From assembly GCA_050951725.1 (NCBI GenBank), contig JBMNJO010000012.1, positions 310,001 through 374,000 of the forward strand: a stretch of DNA of 64,000 bases, written 5' to 3'. Below are positions 25,839 to 33,825 of the stretch, in pieces (the stretch's first letter is position 1; the number at the start of each line of letters is the position of its first letter). The DNA comes from DTU052 sp050951725. Its GTDB lineage: Bacteria > Bacillota > Syntrophomonadia > Syntrophomonadales > DTU052. The translations under genes were made by a program, and so were the position numbers. The notes under the pieces were generated by a model. That model was given only the letters and a program-made list of their open reading frames with translations, made no database searches and was not told where the DNA came from.

Positions 25839-27428
25839 TTATTCCACCTCTTGGACCGCAAGAGCCTGATAAGCATGATACAGGTCTTGGCAGAATTTAT
25901 CCCAGCGCTCGCATACCTCGATGGTTTTTTCGTCCATTTGCAGCAGATTGGGGTGAGACAGTAACTCCGTCATCTCCTGTGATAGAACCTTGATTTCACC
26001 GGGGTCTGCTCCCTGGAGGATGCGCTCTACGAATTCCGCCGGTTGATACCAGGCCGCAGCCCTTTGAAAATCACGGTGCATTTGGGTCAAAAGGACGTTT
26101 CTCGGTCCTTCCCACAGCTCATTAACGGCCGAGTCGCGGTAGAGACGGGGGAGGGACGAGAAGTCCTCCATAACACCATGGCCACCGAAGATAGCCATCG
26201 CGATGCGAATGGCATCGGTCGAGTCCCAGGATGCCGCGATTTTCTGCAACATTATAAGCTCCCGAACCTCGAAGGTTTTTTTCCTTTCTTCCTCACTGCC
26301 GGCGGTTACCAGTCCTCCCTGCAGACCGTTCTCGAGTCGCAGGTAGTCACGGTAGAGCTTGAAGGCTCCGGCGGTGGTTTGCCGGGCCAGTTTCTCTGCC
26401 TTTCTGAGTTGACCGGCCACCAGAGGAAACTCCGCAACTTTAACACCAAAGGCCTCCCGGAATTCAGCGTACTGTCTTGCTTCCCGTACCGCACGGGTCA
26501 TGAAGGCTGCCGAAGACAGACCAACCGTCAGCCGGGAACAGGTAAGAACGATACCTACCACATTGGCCAAACCCCTGTCCAAAGGGCCGACTGGGTAGGC
26601 GACCGCTCCATTTAAGGTCAATTCTGCTGTGGTAAGCTCACTGGTGCCCATTTTCCATTTGATTCGGTCGATGGTGTAGCCGTTGCGTCTCTCCCTTTCC
26701 TTATCCCCCGGCAGCCAGGAGGGCATGACAAATAAGGCTACTTTTTCACTCCCCTGCGGTTTTGCGGTGACCAGTGCATAATCGGCATGGGTAGCGGAGC
26801 AGAAAAACTTGGTCCCATAGAGACGCCAGGTATCACCGGTCTGAACCGCTTCCAGAACATTGGCACCCACGTCTGAACCGCCGTGAATCTCGGAAAGATA
26901 CTGCGCACCGATGGCGAAATCCCCGTCAATCCCTTCCTGGCAGTGTTGCAGGATGCGTTTCAGTTCAGGGGTGTCGGCATATCTCTTGGTGATCTCCACC
27001 AGTCCTTCAGTGCAGGTAATGGGACAGGATATGCAGGCCTCCCCGTTTTGATAAATGAGATACATCTTGGTGAGCTTGACCCAGGGCGAGGTCTTTTCGG
27101 AAAACAGGGCTTCGGAGAATATCTCTTTCTCCATAATCTCGGTCTCGAGAGGGCGAACAATGCGGTCGATCCGGTTTCTGTGTCCATCGTAGTGCATCAT
27201 ATACGGCTGCTTTTCCGGCCAGGCAATGGCCTCGGCCAGGTCTCGCCAGCGGAAGGATACTTTGGGAGATATCTTCCTGGCCTCTTCATCAACTATTGGC
27301 CACTGGTCTCCGGTGAAGTGCCTTACGACTTTCTGCAAAAACTGGTCATCGCGGTAGTAATCATAATTCTTTCGCCATTCCAGGAAGTCATTAAAGCTAT
27401 ACGGGTTATTTCTATCAGGAAAAGACAT
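25839..27428 (-). CDS. Acyl-CoA dehydrogenase
   Basis: A 529-residue member of the acyl-CoA dehydrogenase family with an N-terminal extension relative to classical enzymes. Visible features are QYLSEIHGGSDVG, WRLYGTKFFCSATHAD and IKWKMGTSELTTAEL in the flavin region, and AMAIFGGHGVMEDFS with VNELWEGPRNVLL near the C-terminus. The start ATG at 27428 follows GGGAGG by eight bases. It is divergent from an XRE regulator with a palindromic operator in the shared promoter region, so it is probably regulated by it. The extended form resembles adaptive-response-type (AidB-like) and long-chain members; substrate unknown. Confidence 0.88.
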   Translation of the reverse strand: MSFPDRNNPYSFNDFLEWRKNYDYYRDDQFLQKVVRHFTGDQWPIVDEEARKISPKVSFRWRDLAEAIAWPEKQPYMMHYDGHRNRIDRIVRPLETEIMEKEIFSEALFSEKTSPWVKLTKMYLIYQNGEACISCPITCTEGLVEITKRYADTPELKRILQHCQEGIDGDFAIGAQYLSEIHGGSDVGANVLEAVQTGDTWRLYGTKFFCSATHADYALVTAKPQGSEKVALFVMPSWLPGDKERERRNGYTIDRIKWKMGTSELTTAELTLNGAVAYPVGPLDRGLANVVGIVLTCSRLTVGLSSAAFMTRAVREARQYAEFREAFGVKVAEFPLVAGQLRKAEKLARQTTAGAFKLYRDYLRLENGLQGGLVTAGSEEERKKTFEVRELIMLQKIAASWDSTDAIRIAMAIFGGHGVMEDFSSLPRLYRDSAVNELWEGPRNVLLTQMHRDFQRAAAWYQPAEFVERILQGADPGEIKVLSQEMTELLSHPNLLQMDEKTIEVCERWDKFCQDLYHAYQALAVQEVE

Positions 27429-27513
27429 ATACAAAACCTCCCACAATAAATGATCAGAAAGACTGGTTTCCGTTTCACCCCCTTGCAGGATTCTGCTACC
27501 ACCCGTAATAAAT

Positions 27514-27540
27514 ATTACAATTCGTTGATTAAATTGTAAT
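27514..27540. promoter_or_regulatory. Operator: perfect dyad ATTACAATT-N9-AATTGTAAT
   Basis: Nine-base arms with a nine-base spacer, located between the divergent acyl-CoA dehydrogenase and XRE regulator genes. It is the obvious binding site for the regulator. Confidence 0.65.
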
Positions 27541-27615
27541 TTAGCAAAGCCAGTTAGGTCAATACTGATAAATAAGGAACATCAACTGAATCCAGGGAAA
27601 CCATGAATCAAAGTA

Positions 27616-27645
27616 TTGGCCGGGTATGCCGCAAAGCGTTATAAT
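27616..27645 (+). promoter_or_regulatory. Promoter of the XRE regulator gene
   Basis: TTGGCC (27616-27621) and TATAAT (27640-27645) with an 18-base spacer, 32 bases before the regulator's ATG. Confidence 0.55.
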
Positions 27646-27676
27646 TATTGCATTAAAGGAATCAGGTGAAGATGTA

Positions 27677-28042
27677 ATGAAATATCGTGAGATAGGCTAC
27701 CGAATAGCTATTGCCCGTGAGGAGGCAGGGCTAAACCAGAAGGATCTGGCCGAGAGGTTAGGGATCTCTCAAGCCACTCTGTCCAATTATGAAAAAGGAA
27801 AACGCCGGGTATACCTGCCCCAATTGCAGAAAATAGCAGAGGAACTGGGGAGGCCATTGGAATACTTCCTGCAGCCCATTGACCCGGACACAGAGCCAAG
27901 CAAACCGGTTTCGAATCACAACGAGGTGACGGAATTGTTAATGATTATGTCCGAATTGAACGAGTTGCCACGGGAAGACCGGAAGTCTGTGGTGGATTAT
28001 ATCAGATGGCTTAAGGCCAAGAGGGAAGGAGAATCATCGTGA
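27677..28042 (+). CDS. XRE-family transcriptional regulator
   Basis: A 121-residue protein with a Cro/C1-type helix-turn-helix in residues about 5-60 (IAREEAGLNQKDLAERLGISQATLSNYEKGKR in part) and a C-terminal helical region (LPREDRKSVVDYIRWLK). The ATG at 27677 was chosen because AGGTGA precedes it and the conserved domain starts there. The stop overlaps the GTG start of the next acyl-CoA dehydrogenase (GTGA). It probably controls both flanking dehydrogenase genes through the dyad at 27514-27540. Confidence 0.88.
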   Translation: MKYREIGYRIAIAREEAGLNQKDLAERLGISQATLSNYEKGKRRVYLPQLQKIAEELGRPLEYFLQPIDPDTEPSKPVSNHNEVTELLMIMSELNELPREDRKSVVDYIRWLKAKREGESS

Positions 28043-29175
28043 TAGCGTTCCAGATGAGCCGAGAGCAAATGGAACTGATCTCGCTGGTCAGGGATGTGCT
28101 GAAGAGAGAAGTGGAACCGTTGGTTCTGGAGATGGACCGGCGGGATGAGCAAGAATTTGACTGGCGGCCAGTTGAATCACTGGCCCGCATAAACATGGTC
28201 GCTCCCAATGTGCCTCGGAAATACGGGGGGCGGGGCCTGGATTTCCTGACCACTGCTCTGGTTATTGAGGAGGTGGCCGCTGTCTGTGCTGGTCTGGCGG
28301 CGTGCATGGTGGGGACGATTCATGCCTTATTGCCAGTTCTTGTGGGGGGGAATGAAGAACAAAAGCAAAGATTACTCACTCCGTTGGCATCCAGTGAACC
28401 GAGGCTTGCGTCTTTTGCTCTTACCGAACCCAAGGGTGGTTCGGATATCCAGAGGCTGGACACTATTTGTCAGTGTACAGGCGATGATTACGTTTTAAAT
28501 GGGATCAAGGATTATGTGATTAATGGTGCGGTGGCTGAATTCGTGACTGTATGTGCCAGCGCGGATCAAAAATCCAGGAGAGGACCATACCAGTTCCTGG
28601 TTGTTCCGCAGGACCGGATTAAGACCGCTATAAATCGAAATACCCTGGGTATACGTTACAGTAATACCGCGCAACTGGTATTTGAAAATGCCCTGGTTAA
28701 AAGTGAAGAAATCGTTGGCAACCCCGATGCAGGATATCTGCTGCTCAGCCAGACCCTCGACTGTGGTCGGGCCTTGATCGGGGCGATTCAGGTTGGGATT
28801 GCCCGGGCCGCATACGAGCTTATTCTGTCCTATGCCCGGACCAGGGAGCAGTTTGGGCGCCCCATTTTTTCCAATCAAGGAATATCCTTTCCCCTGGTGG
28901 AGATGGCGACCGCCATTGATGCCGCCAGGTTCATGGTGTGGAGGGCCTGTTACCTGATGGACCAGGATGGGGACTATACCCGAGCCTCTTCCATGGCCCG
29001 GCTTTACGCCAGCAGAGTTGTGCAGAATGTAACCGCTCAAGCTATAGATATCATGGGAGCTGCAGGATACACTGACGACAGTTTGCTGGGCATCTACTTC
29101 CGGGACGCCAAGGTCTGCAGCATTGTGGGTGGCACCGACAACGTTCAGAAAATGATCATAGCCTCCCTGCTCTAG
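28039..29175 (+). CDS. Acyl-CoA dehydrogenase (short form)
   Basis: Classical 378-residue acyl-CoA dehydrogenase. It has FALTEPKGGSDIQ, LNGIKDYVINGAVAEFV, GRALIGAIQVGIARAAYE, ARTREQFGRPI, IMGAAGYTDDSLL and SIVGGTDNVQKM, all in the expected order. The active-site Glu of butyryl-type enzymes would fall near the C-terminal GGTDN segment, where no Glu is seen, so substrate class is uncertain. GTG start with AAGGAG upstream; it overlaps the XRE gene by four bases. Confidence 0.9.
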   Translation: MIAFQMSREQMELISLVRDVLKREVEPLVLEMDRRDEQEFDWRPVESLARINMVAPNVPRKYGGRGLDFLTTALVIEEVAAVCAGLAACMVGTIHALLPVLVGGNEEQKQRLLTPLASSEPRLASFALTEPKGGSDIQRLDTICQCTGDDYVLNGIKDYVINGAVAEFVTVCASADQKSRRGPYQFLVVPQDRIKTAINRNTLGIRYSNTAQLVFENALVKSEEIVGNPDAGYLLLSQTLDCGRALIGAIQVGIARAAYELILSYARTREQFGRPIFSNQGISFPLVEMATAIDAARFMVWRACYLMDQDGDYTRASSMARLYASRVVQNVTAQAIDIMGAAGYTDDSLLGIYFRDAKVCSIVGGTDNVQKMIIASLL

Positions 29176-29221
29176 CTTGAGCTTCATTCATTTTGGATAG
29201 AGGGATTGTTCTGGAAAACGG

Positions 29222-29332
29222 TTATCTAAAAAGATACTGGAAAACAGGGGTCATATTCCATGCCATCAAACCTAATGCCGCGTAAAGACCCAGAAAAACG
29301 ATTGTCCAGAACTCGATGCTTTTGGTATTCAT
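29222..29332 (-). CDS. 36-residue single-pass membrane protein
   Basis: A very small gene on the minus strand. GGGAGGTGACTTC immediately precedes the ATG. The product starts MNTKSIEFW and has one hydrophobic helix of about 20 residues (TIVFLGLYAALGLMAW) and a short polar tail ending in LFR. I do not know the family. The strong ribosome binding site, clean helix and a second small membrane gene just upstream on the same strand support it. Confidence 0.6.
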   Translation of the reverse strand: MNTKSIEFWTIVFLGLYAALGLMAWNMTPVFQYLFR

Positions 29333-29434
29333 GAAGTCACCTCCCATACAGCTCGATAGGACACCATTGAGCTGCTAACGTACCCTGGTTAATCTACCTT
29401 CCCGGGTTGACCAACCCAGCAGATCGAAAACAAC

Positions 29435-29611
29435 TCAGTAGCCCGCGACTGCTTCTACAATCAGAGGGATACCGATAACCAGAAGGACGATGCTTATTGG
29501 CCTGGTAATTACTGCTGAACGAAAAACAGCCAAAAGAAAGGCAGAAAGACCGATAAGGCCTCGGACGGCCCGGTCCCGATTGCCTAAATTACGGCGAAAC
29601 GATAATCTCAC
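29435..29611 (-). CDS. Small inner-membrane protein, DUF2892/YgaP-like
   Basis: A 58-residue protein starting at GTG, eight bases after GAGGTG. The N-terminal NLGNRDRAVRGLIGLSAFLL and the LLVIGIPLIVEAVAGY tail match the two-helix DUF2892 family, in which an NxGxxDR motif precedes a hydrophobic hairpin. These proteins occur alone or fused to rhodanese domains; the role is poorly known. It lies upstream of the 36-residue gene and may share its transcript. Confidence 0.7.
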   Translation of the reverse strand: MRLSFRRNLGNRDRAVRGLIGLSAFLLAVFRSAVITRPISIVLLVIGIPLIVEAVAGY

Positions 29612-29795
29612 AGTTCTTTCACCTCAGATTAAGTTTCCCCGGTGCCGGGGAAGGTATACGCAGTAATGCTTGCCGAACATTTGACCAAGACCGGTTGTCC
29701 ATTGTGCTGTTGCTGCAGTATAGTTGGCAGGTAGATGGTAGTTGGCATTATAATGAATGCTGACAGGGTTATCATTCTCAGAAAGGAGAGGATAC

Positions 29796-29996
29796 ATGTT
29801 TATTATCGATAGGATTGAAGGCAGCTGGGCGGTAATCGAGTGTGAAGGCGAAACCTTCAACCTGCCTCGCAAGCTTATTCCCGGGGATGCGAGGGAGGGG
29901 GATGTGATTCAAATAACAGTAGGTATCGACCACCAAGCTACCAACTCGCGTAGTGAGAAGATGAAGAAACTGATTGAAGAAGTATTTGAGGATTAA
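29796..29996 (+). CDS. DUF3006-family small protein
   Basis: A 66-residue soluble protein (FIIDRIEGSWAVIECEGE... then an LPRKLIPGDAREGDVI segment), matching DUF3006. Members are commonly encoded next to ComEC-type metallo-beta-lactamase proteins, as here. AAAGGAG precedes the ATG. It is cotranscribed with the next gene, which starts four bases after its stop. Function unknown. Confidence 0.8.
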   Translation: MFIIDRIEGSWAVIECEGETFNLPRKLIPGDAREGDVIQITVGIDHQATNSRSEKMKKLIEEVFED

Positions 29997-30000
29997 GCCA

Positions 30001-30936
30001 ATGAAACGAATAATAGTATTTGCCTTGGTCGCAGTCCTTCTGGCTGTCACGTTGTGCGGGTGTGGGTTCGAGACTTCAGATGTACGGACACCTTCTCAGG
30101 GAGTACCGCCGGTTAGTGAAGGACCAGTTGATAACGGCCGGGAACCTGGTGATGCAAACCAACCTTCAGCAACAGAACTCACCTTGCATTTCCTGGATGT
30201 CGGGCAGGCTGACAGTATCCTGGTGGCATTACCCAACCAGGAAATAATGCTGGTTGATGCGGGCAACAATGCTGATGGTTCCATGGTAGTGGAGTACATA
30301 AAAGGGTTGGGCCTGAGCCGCATAGATTATTTGGTGGGAACGCACCCTCATGAGGACCACATTGGCGGATTGGACGACGTTATCAAGGCTTTTGAGGTGG
30401 GCAAGGTTTATATGCCCAGGGTGACTCACACCACACGCACTTATGAGGATGTTCTGTTGGCACTCAAGGACCGGAATCTCAAGGTTACTCCAGCCAGGGC
30501 CGGATTGACTGTGCTTGACAGCCCAGACTTGAGAATCGAGTTCCTTGCACCTGTTAGCAGCGATTATAATGATCTTAATCAATACTCGGCCGTTGTAAAA
30601 ATTGCCTACCGGAATCGGAGCTTTTTGTTAACCGGAGACGCAGGTTTTGAGTCCGAACAAGAAATGATGGACTCTCAGGTAAACCTGCAAGCGGATTTGC
30701 TCAAGGTAGGGCATCATGGCAGCCGTTATTCAACCTCCGAAGAGTTCCTGCAGGCGGTCGAGCCCGAGTATGCTGTGATATCATGTGGAGAGGACAATGA
30801 CTATGGTCACCCCCATAAGGAAACACTGACTCGTCTTGCCGTCCCGGGGCTGCGGCTGTTCCGTACCGATCTGGACGGAACGGTCATTGTTGGATGCGAT
30901 GGCCATGATATCAAGATAAACTCCAAGCAATCATAA
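30001..30936 (+). CDS. Metallo-beta-lactamase-fold lipoprotein, ComEC C-domain-like
   Basis: A 311-residue exported protein. The N-terminus has a signal sequence with a Cys-containing lipobox-like end (TLCGCGF), so it is probably a lipoprotein. The hydrolase domain starts LHFLDVGQADSIL and carries the HxHxDH metal motif (THPHEDHIGG), the Asp in LLTGDAGFE and the VGHHGSRYS motif. It resembles the extracellular nuclease-like domain of ComEC. Together with DUF3006 it may act on DNA or nucleotides outside the cell; this is by family analogy. Confidence 0.87.
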   Translation: MKRIIVFALVAVLLAVTLCGCGFETSDVRTPSQGVPPVSEGPVDNGREPGDANQPSATELTLHFLDVGQADSILVALPNQEIMLVDAGNNADGSMVVEYIKGLGLSRIDYLVGTHPHEDHIGGLDDVIKAFEVGKVYMPRVTHTTRTYEDVLLALKDRNLKVTPARAGLTVLDSPDLRIEFLAPVSSDYNDLNQYSAVVKIAYRNRSFLLTGDAGFESEQEMMDSQVNLQADLLKVGHHGSRYSTSEEFLQAVEPEYAVISCGEDNDYGHPHKETLTRLAVPGLRLFRTDLDGTVIVGCDGHDIKINSKQS

Positions 30937-31059
30937 GAGTGCATTATTCAGTATTGGTCAATCAGCTGGTCTCTTATTTGAAAACTGCAGATTAACCTGC
31001 GAATTGCTGGAATGCTGTCACAACCGGGTTATTTGCCTGTTCCCCTGCCGAATCAGGAC

Positions 31060-31089
31060 TTGATTAAGACATCGACAGGTGGGTATAAT
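31060..31089 (+). promoter_or_regulatory. Promoter of the candidate RNA
   Basis: TTGATT (31060-31065) and TATAAT (31084-31089) separated by 18 bases. Transcription would begin near 31096 and run into the structured region that ends with the terminator at 31257-31281. Confidence 0.6.
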
Positions 31090-31095
31090 AATGTT

Positions 31096-31286
31096 GCACA
31101 ATATGATGCCGAAAAAGAGGGGGAGGAAATTGTTTCCTGTCCCTTAGAAAACTAGAGCGTCCGCAGGAATTAGCGAGCAATCGCTGACTCCCAGGTGGGG
31201 AAGGTACGGAAAACCTGCGGACACTCTATCATACGGATAACGGATAACTTGTGGCAACCTCGGGTTGGATCAGAACCCGGGGTTTT
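31096..31286 (+). ncRNA. Candidate structured RNA with its own promoter and terminator
   Basis: About 190 bases without an open reading frame. Predicted elements are a hairpin at 31119-31143 (AGGAAA-TTG-TTTCCT), a 15-bp long-range stem with one mismatch between 31153-31167 and 31214-31228 (TAGAGCGTCCGCAGG), and inside it a GNRA-capped hairpin AGCGA-GCAA-TCGCT and a small CCC/GGG hairpin. A short TATGATG/TATCATA pairing could close the whole. It is near the size of 6S RNA but I cannot match its fold, nor any riboswitch consensus I know. It could instead be the 5' leader of the following PH-domain gene with an attenuator. Confidence 0.5.
31257..31281 (+). terminator. Intrinsic terminator of the candidate RNA
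   Basis: Stem CCTCGGGTT / GAACCCGGGG around a short GGATCA loop, followed by TTTTTAATTTTT. It is a strong rho-independent terminator 96 bases before the next gene. Confidence 0.85.
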
Positions 31287-31377
31287 TAATTTTTACAACA
31301 ATGTTAAATTAGGTCGAATTGTCTATGAGGTTTGTTTAAACTAATAATAAATATGCAGGGGTATCACTGGGAGGTTT

Positions 31378-32127
31378 ATGGTGGAAATATTATTTGATTG
31401 GTTAGCAGTTATTATAATACTTGTTCTGGGAGTGATGATTAAGTATCTTAAAATGCACTGGCTGATCGCCGGTTACAACACTTCCAAAGCCGAGGACCGC
31501 AAAGTGATGTCTGAGAAGGGCATCGGGGAACATATGGGCAATGGACTCTTTGTTCTGGCGGCGATACTGGCATTAGGGAACCTGGGTAAATACCTGGGCT
31601 ATCCGGCGGCTCAACTGGTTTCCTGGGCGCTTTTTATACTGGCTACAGGGTATATAGTTATCAGGGCCCAGAGGTTTGTCCCTGATAAGAGCAGTCCCGA
31701 CCCGGTGAGCAGCAAAAAAGCCATGGTGTGGACAATAGCAATAACTGTGGTGGTGTTTGCTGTGATTGCTGCCATGATCATAGGCGGAAACCGGGAATCC
31801 ACGGTGGAGATCGAAGCCCATCAGGTTAGGATAAGCGGGATGTACGGGACCAGACTGGACTTGAGAGAGGTTACAGATATCCGTATCGAGGACTCGATTC
31901 CTGCTGTTAAAAGCCGGACTAACGGGTATGCTTTTGGGGATACCCTTAAGGGCAACTTTCTACTGCAGGACCTGGGCAAGGGCAAGTTGTTTATTCATTC
32001 CCGGAAAGGTCCATTTGTATATATAATGACAAACCAGAGTTATGTGATAATAAACTACAAAGAGCAGGACAAGACCAGACAACTTTACGAGCGGTTGGTA
32101 GAACCATGGGACAAAGACAAGGATTAA
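31378..32127 (+). CDS. Membrane protein with PH-like domain
   Basis: A 249-residue protein: an N-terminal helix (LLAVI-type, residues about 7-22), two further hydrophobic segments near 58-85 and a fourth near 115-137, then a beta-rich C-terminal domain resembling bacterial PH domains (VEIEAHQVRISG, FLLQDLGKGKLFIHS, YVIINYKEQDKT). Start is ATG at 31378 or the next codon GTG after GGGAGG. It precedes two PspC/toastrack genes and is probably part of an envelope-stress unit. Specific function unknown. Confidence 0.75.
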   Translation: MVEILFDWLAVIIILVLGVMIKYLKMHWLIAGYNTSKAEDRKVMSEKGIGEHMGNGLFVLAAILALGNLGKYLGYPAAQLVSWALFILATGYIVIRAQRFVPDKSSPDPVSSKKAMVWTIAITVVVFAVIAAMIIGGNRESTVEIEAHQVRISGMYGTRLDLREVTDIRIEDSIPAVKSRTNGYAFGDTLKGNFLLQDLGKGKLFIHSRKGPFVYIMTNQSYVIINYKEQDKTRQLYERLVEPWDKDKD

Positions 32128-32153
32128 CTTATGAAGGAAAAGGGGGGAATTTA

Positions 32154-32594
32154 ATGAATCATCTGTATCGCTCCCGGCAAAACAGTATGATCGGGGGTGT
32201 TGCCGGCGGCATCGCGGAATACTTTAGTGTTGACGTAGCGGTAGTAAGACTGTTGTGGCTTCTGTCGATACTATTGGCCGGTGGTGGTTTGCTGGCGTAC
32301 ATTATTGCCTGGATCGTAATACCGGAGGAGCCATTGGACAGCGAGCGGACGGTCCGTGCATCAGAAAACCCGCAACCACAACCTGAAAGAGCAGCTCCGG
32401 TGGAATTGTCGCCCGAACAAGAGAGCGTCCGGGACCGGAGAAGAAGTACGGGGGGGCTGTTGTTAATCGGATTGGGGGTTTTGTTTTTGGCCCATGAGCT
32501 GGCCCCTTTAAACTTCTCACGTTTTATATGGCCGGTTTTGTTGATTGTGGTAGGCGTTTTTATCTTTGTTAAAGGATGGGAGGGTAACAAGTAA
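32154..32594 (+). CDS. PspC-domain membrane protein
   Basis: A 146-residue protein with an N-terminal PspC domain (LYRSRQNSMIGGVAGGIAEYF, then a helix LLAGGGLLAYIIAWIVIP) and two C-terminal helices of the DUF5668 type. AAAAGGGGGG precedes the ATG. PspC proteins bind or regulate phage-shock and envelope-stress factors. Its stop overlaps the start of the next gene (TAATG). Confidence 0.87.
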   Translation: MNHLYRSRQNSMIGGVAGGIAEYFSVDVAVVRLLWLLSILLAGGGLLAYIIAWIVIPEEPLDSERTVRASENPQPQPERAAPVELSPEQESVRDRRRSTGGLLLIGLGVLFLAHELAPLNFSRFIWPVLLIVVGVFIFVKGWEGNK

Positions 32595-33499
32595 TGCGGT
32601 TTGGTACCTTCTTAATATCGACGTTGCTGGTCCTGGCAGGTGTGGCTATGCTCATGCTCAACCTGGGATACGGTTCGTGGCAGATAATAATGCAGGCCGG
32701 GAAATTCTGGCCTGTTCTTCTTATTCTACTGGGGTTAAGTCTTTTTTGGGGTGGCAGAATACCCAATTGGTTGGCTCTGGTACTGGTGGCGGCATTGGCA
32801 GGATGTGTAATATTCATGTTTTCAAAGACACCGGGTTTGCTTGCCGACCGCTATGATCGCTATGATTCAAAGGTAACAATAGCGCGGCAGCAGTATCCAG
32901 ATGTATCAAGCGGTAGTGCGAAAATCAATTTCGGAGGCGGAAGATTAGTCCTGGGAACGAATACCTCTGAATGGCTTGAAGGACAATTTGATGGTCCCGG
33001 TGCTGTATCCAAGGTGGATATCCACAACGAAAGCATTAAAGCCATATTGCAAAATCCCCGGGGGACTTTTGCCCTTTCTAAAGATAATCGCTGGAACATA
33101 CAGTTGTCTCCTGACCTGATCTGGGATTTGGATCTGGATGTGGGGGCCATGGAGGGACAGCTGAATCTGATTCATGTACCATTAAAAAGAATAGACCTTC
33201 AACTCGGAGCTGGTGACGTTAATATTACGCTGGGCGAGAATGGACCCAAAACCCACATCGAAGCGGACGCCGGGGCCGCCAAAATCACCCTTAGAATTAT
33301 CGGGGATACCGGAGTGAGTGTTGAAATTGATGGCGCACTCTCGCAGACCAATCTCAAAGAAATGGGCTATTTGGTGGTCAACGGCCGTTACGTTTCTCCT
33401 AATTATGATGAGGCTTCATCGAAAATTGACGTTGACCTGGACCTGGCCGTTGGGGAATTCCGGCTGGAAACTGCATCAGCAATACCGGTTGCCGCCTGA
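32594..33499 (+). CDS. LiaF/toastrack-type envelope-stress protein
   Basis: A 301-residue protein with three to four N-terminal transmembrane helices (FLISTLLVLAGVAML, FWPVLLILLGLSLFWGG, LVLVAALAGCVIF) and a C-terminal beta-helix-like toastrack domain (repeats such as LDLDVGAMEGQLNL, IDLQLGAGDVNITLG, IEADAGAAKITLRI). This domain is typical of LiaF/DUF4097-type sensors of cell-wall damage. It is coupled to the PspC gene and probably senses or relays envelope stress. Confidence 0.82.
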   Translation: MRFGTFLISTLLVLAGVAMLMLNLGYGSWQIIMQAGKFWPVLLILLGLSLFWGGRIPNWLALVLVAALAGCVIFMFSKTPGLLADRYDRYDSKVTIARQQYPDVSSGSAKINFGGGRLVLGTNTSEWLEGQFDGPGAVSKVDIHNESIKAILQNPRGTFALSKDNRWNIQLSPDLIWDLDLDVGAMEGQLNLIHVPLKRIDLQLGAGDVNITLGENGPKTHIEADAGAAKITLRIIGDTGVSVEIDGALSQTNLKEMGYLVVNGRYVSPNYDEASSKIDVDLDLAVGEFRLETASAIPVAA

Positions 33500-33825
33500 C
33501 ACCGGTCAGATTAGAATGTGGCTGATAGTCTGGAAGACGCGCCTTGATCATCACGTGAGAGTTTCAATCCGCTTGTTAGGCCTGCTGTATCCATCCTAAC
33601 TCCCATATCATTATCGTGTTTTCCTGTGTTTCCCGGCCATTGTGAAATGCTTATTAAAGGTTGAATAGATCTGACTCCGAAGTCATAAATAGAAATGTGG
33701 AATTCCATTTCAAAATTTAATTGGATATCGCCTCGATTGTATAGGAAATGGACCTATTCTGGTTTATAATTCAGGTTAGGCTAGGTTTGTCGATAATTCA
33801 CTCAAAACGTAGGGAGGAAAATGTT
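33500..33825. other. Intergenic region upstream of glutamate dehydrogenase
   Basis: No gene is visible. A near-palindrome GAAATG(t)GGAATTCCATTTC lies at 33692-33711, and TATAAT at 33765-33770 is a possible -10 box without a good -35 partner at normal spacing. Confidence 0.4.

Noticed and set aside
31151..31230. Reading the structured region as a tRNA, T-box, SRP RNA or known riboswitch
   Set aside because: No cloverleaf, no T-box antiterminator sequence, no SRP tetraloop motif and no conserved core of the riboswitch classes I know.
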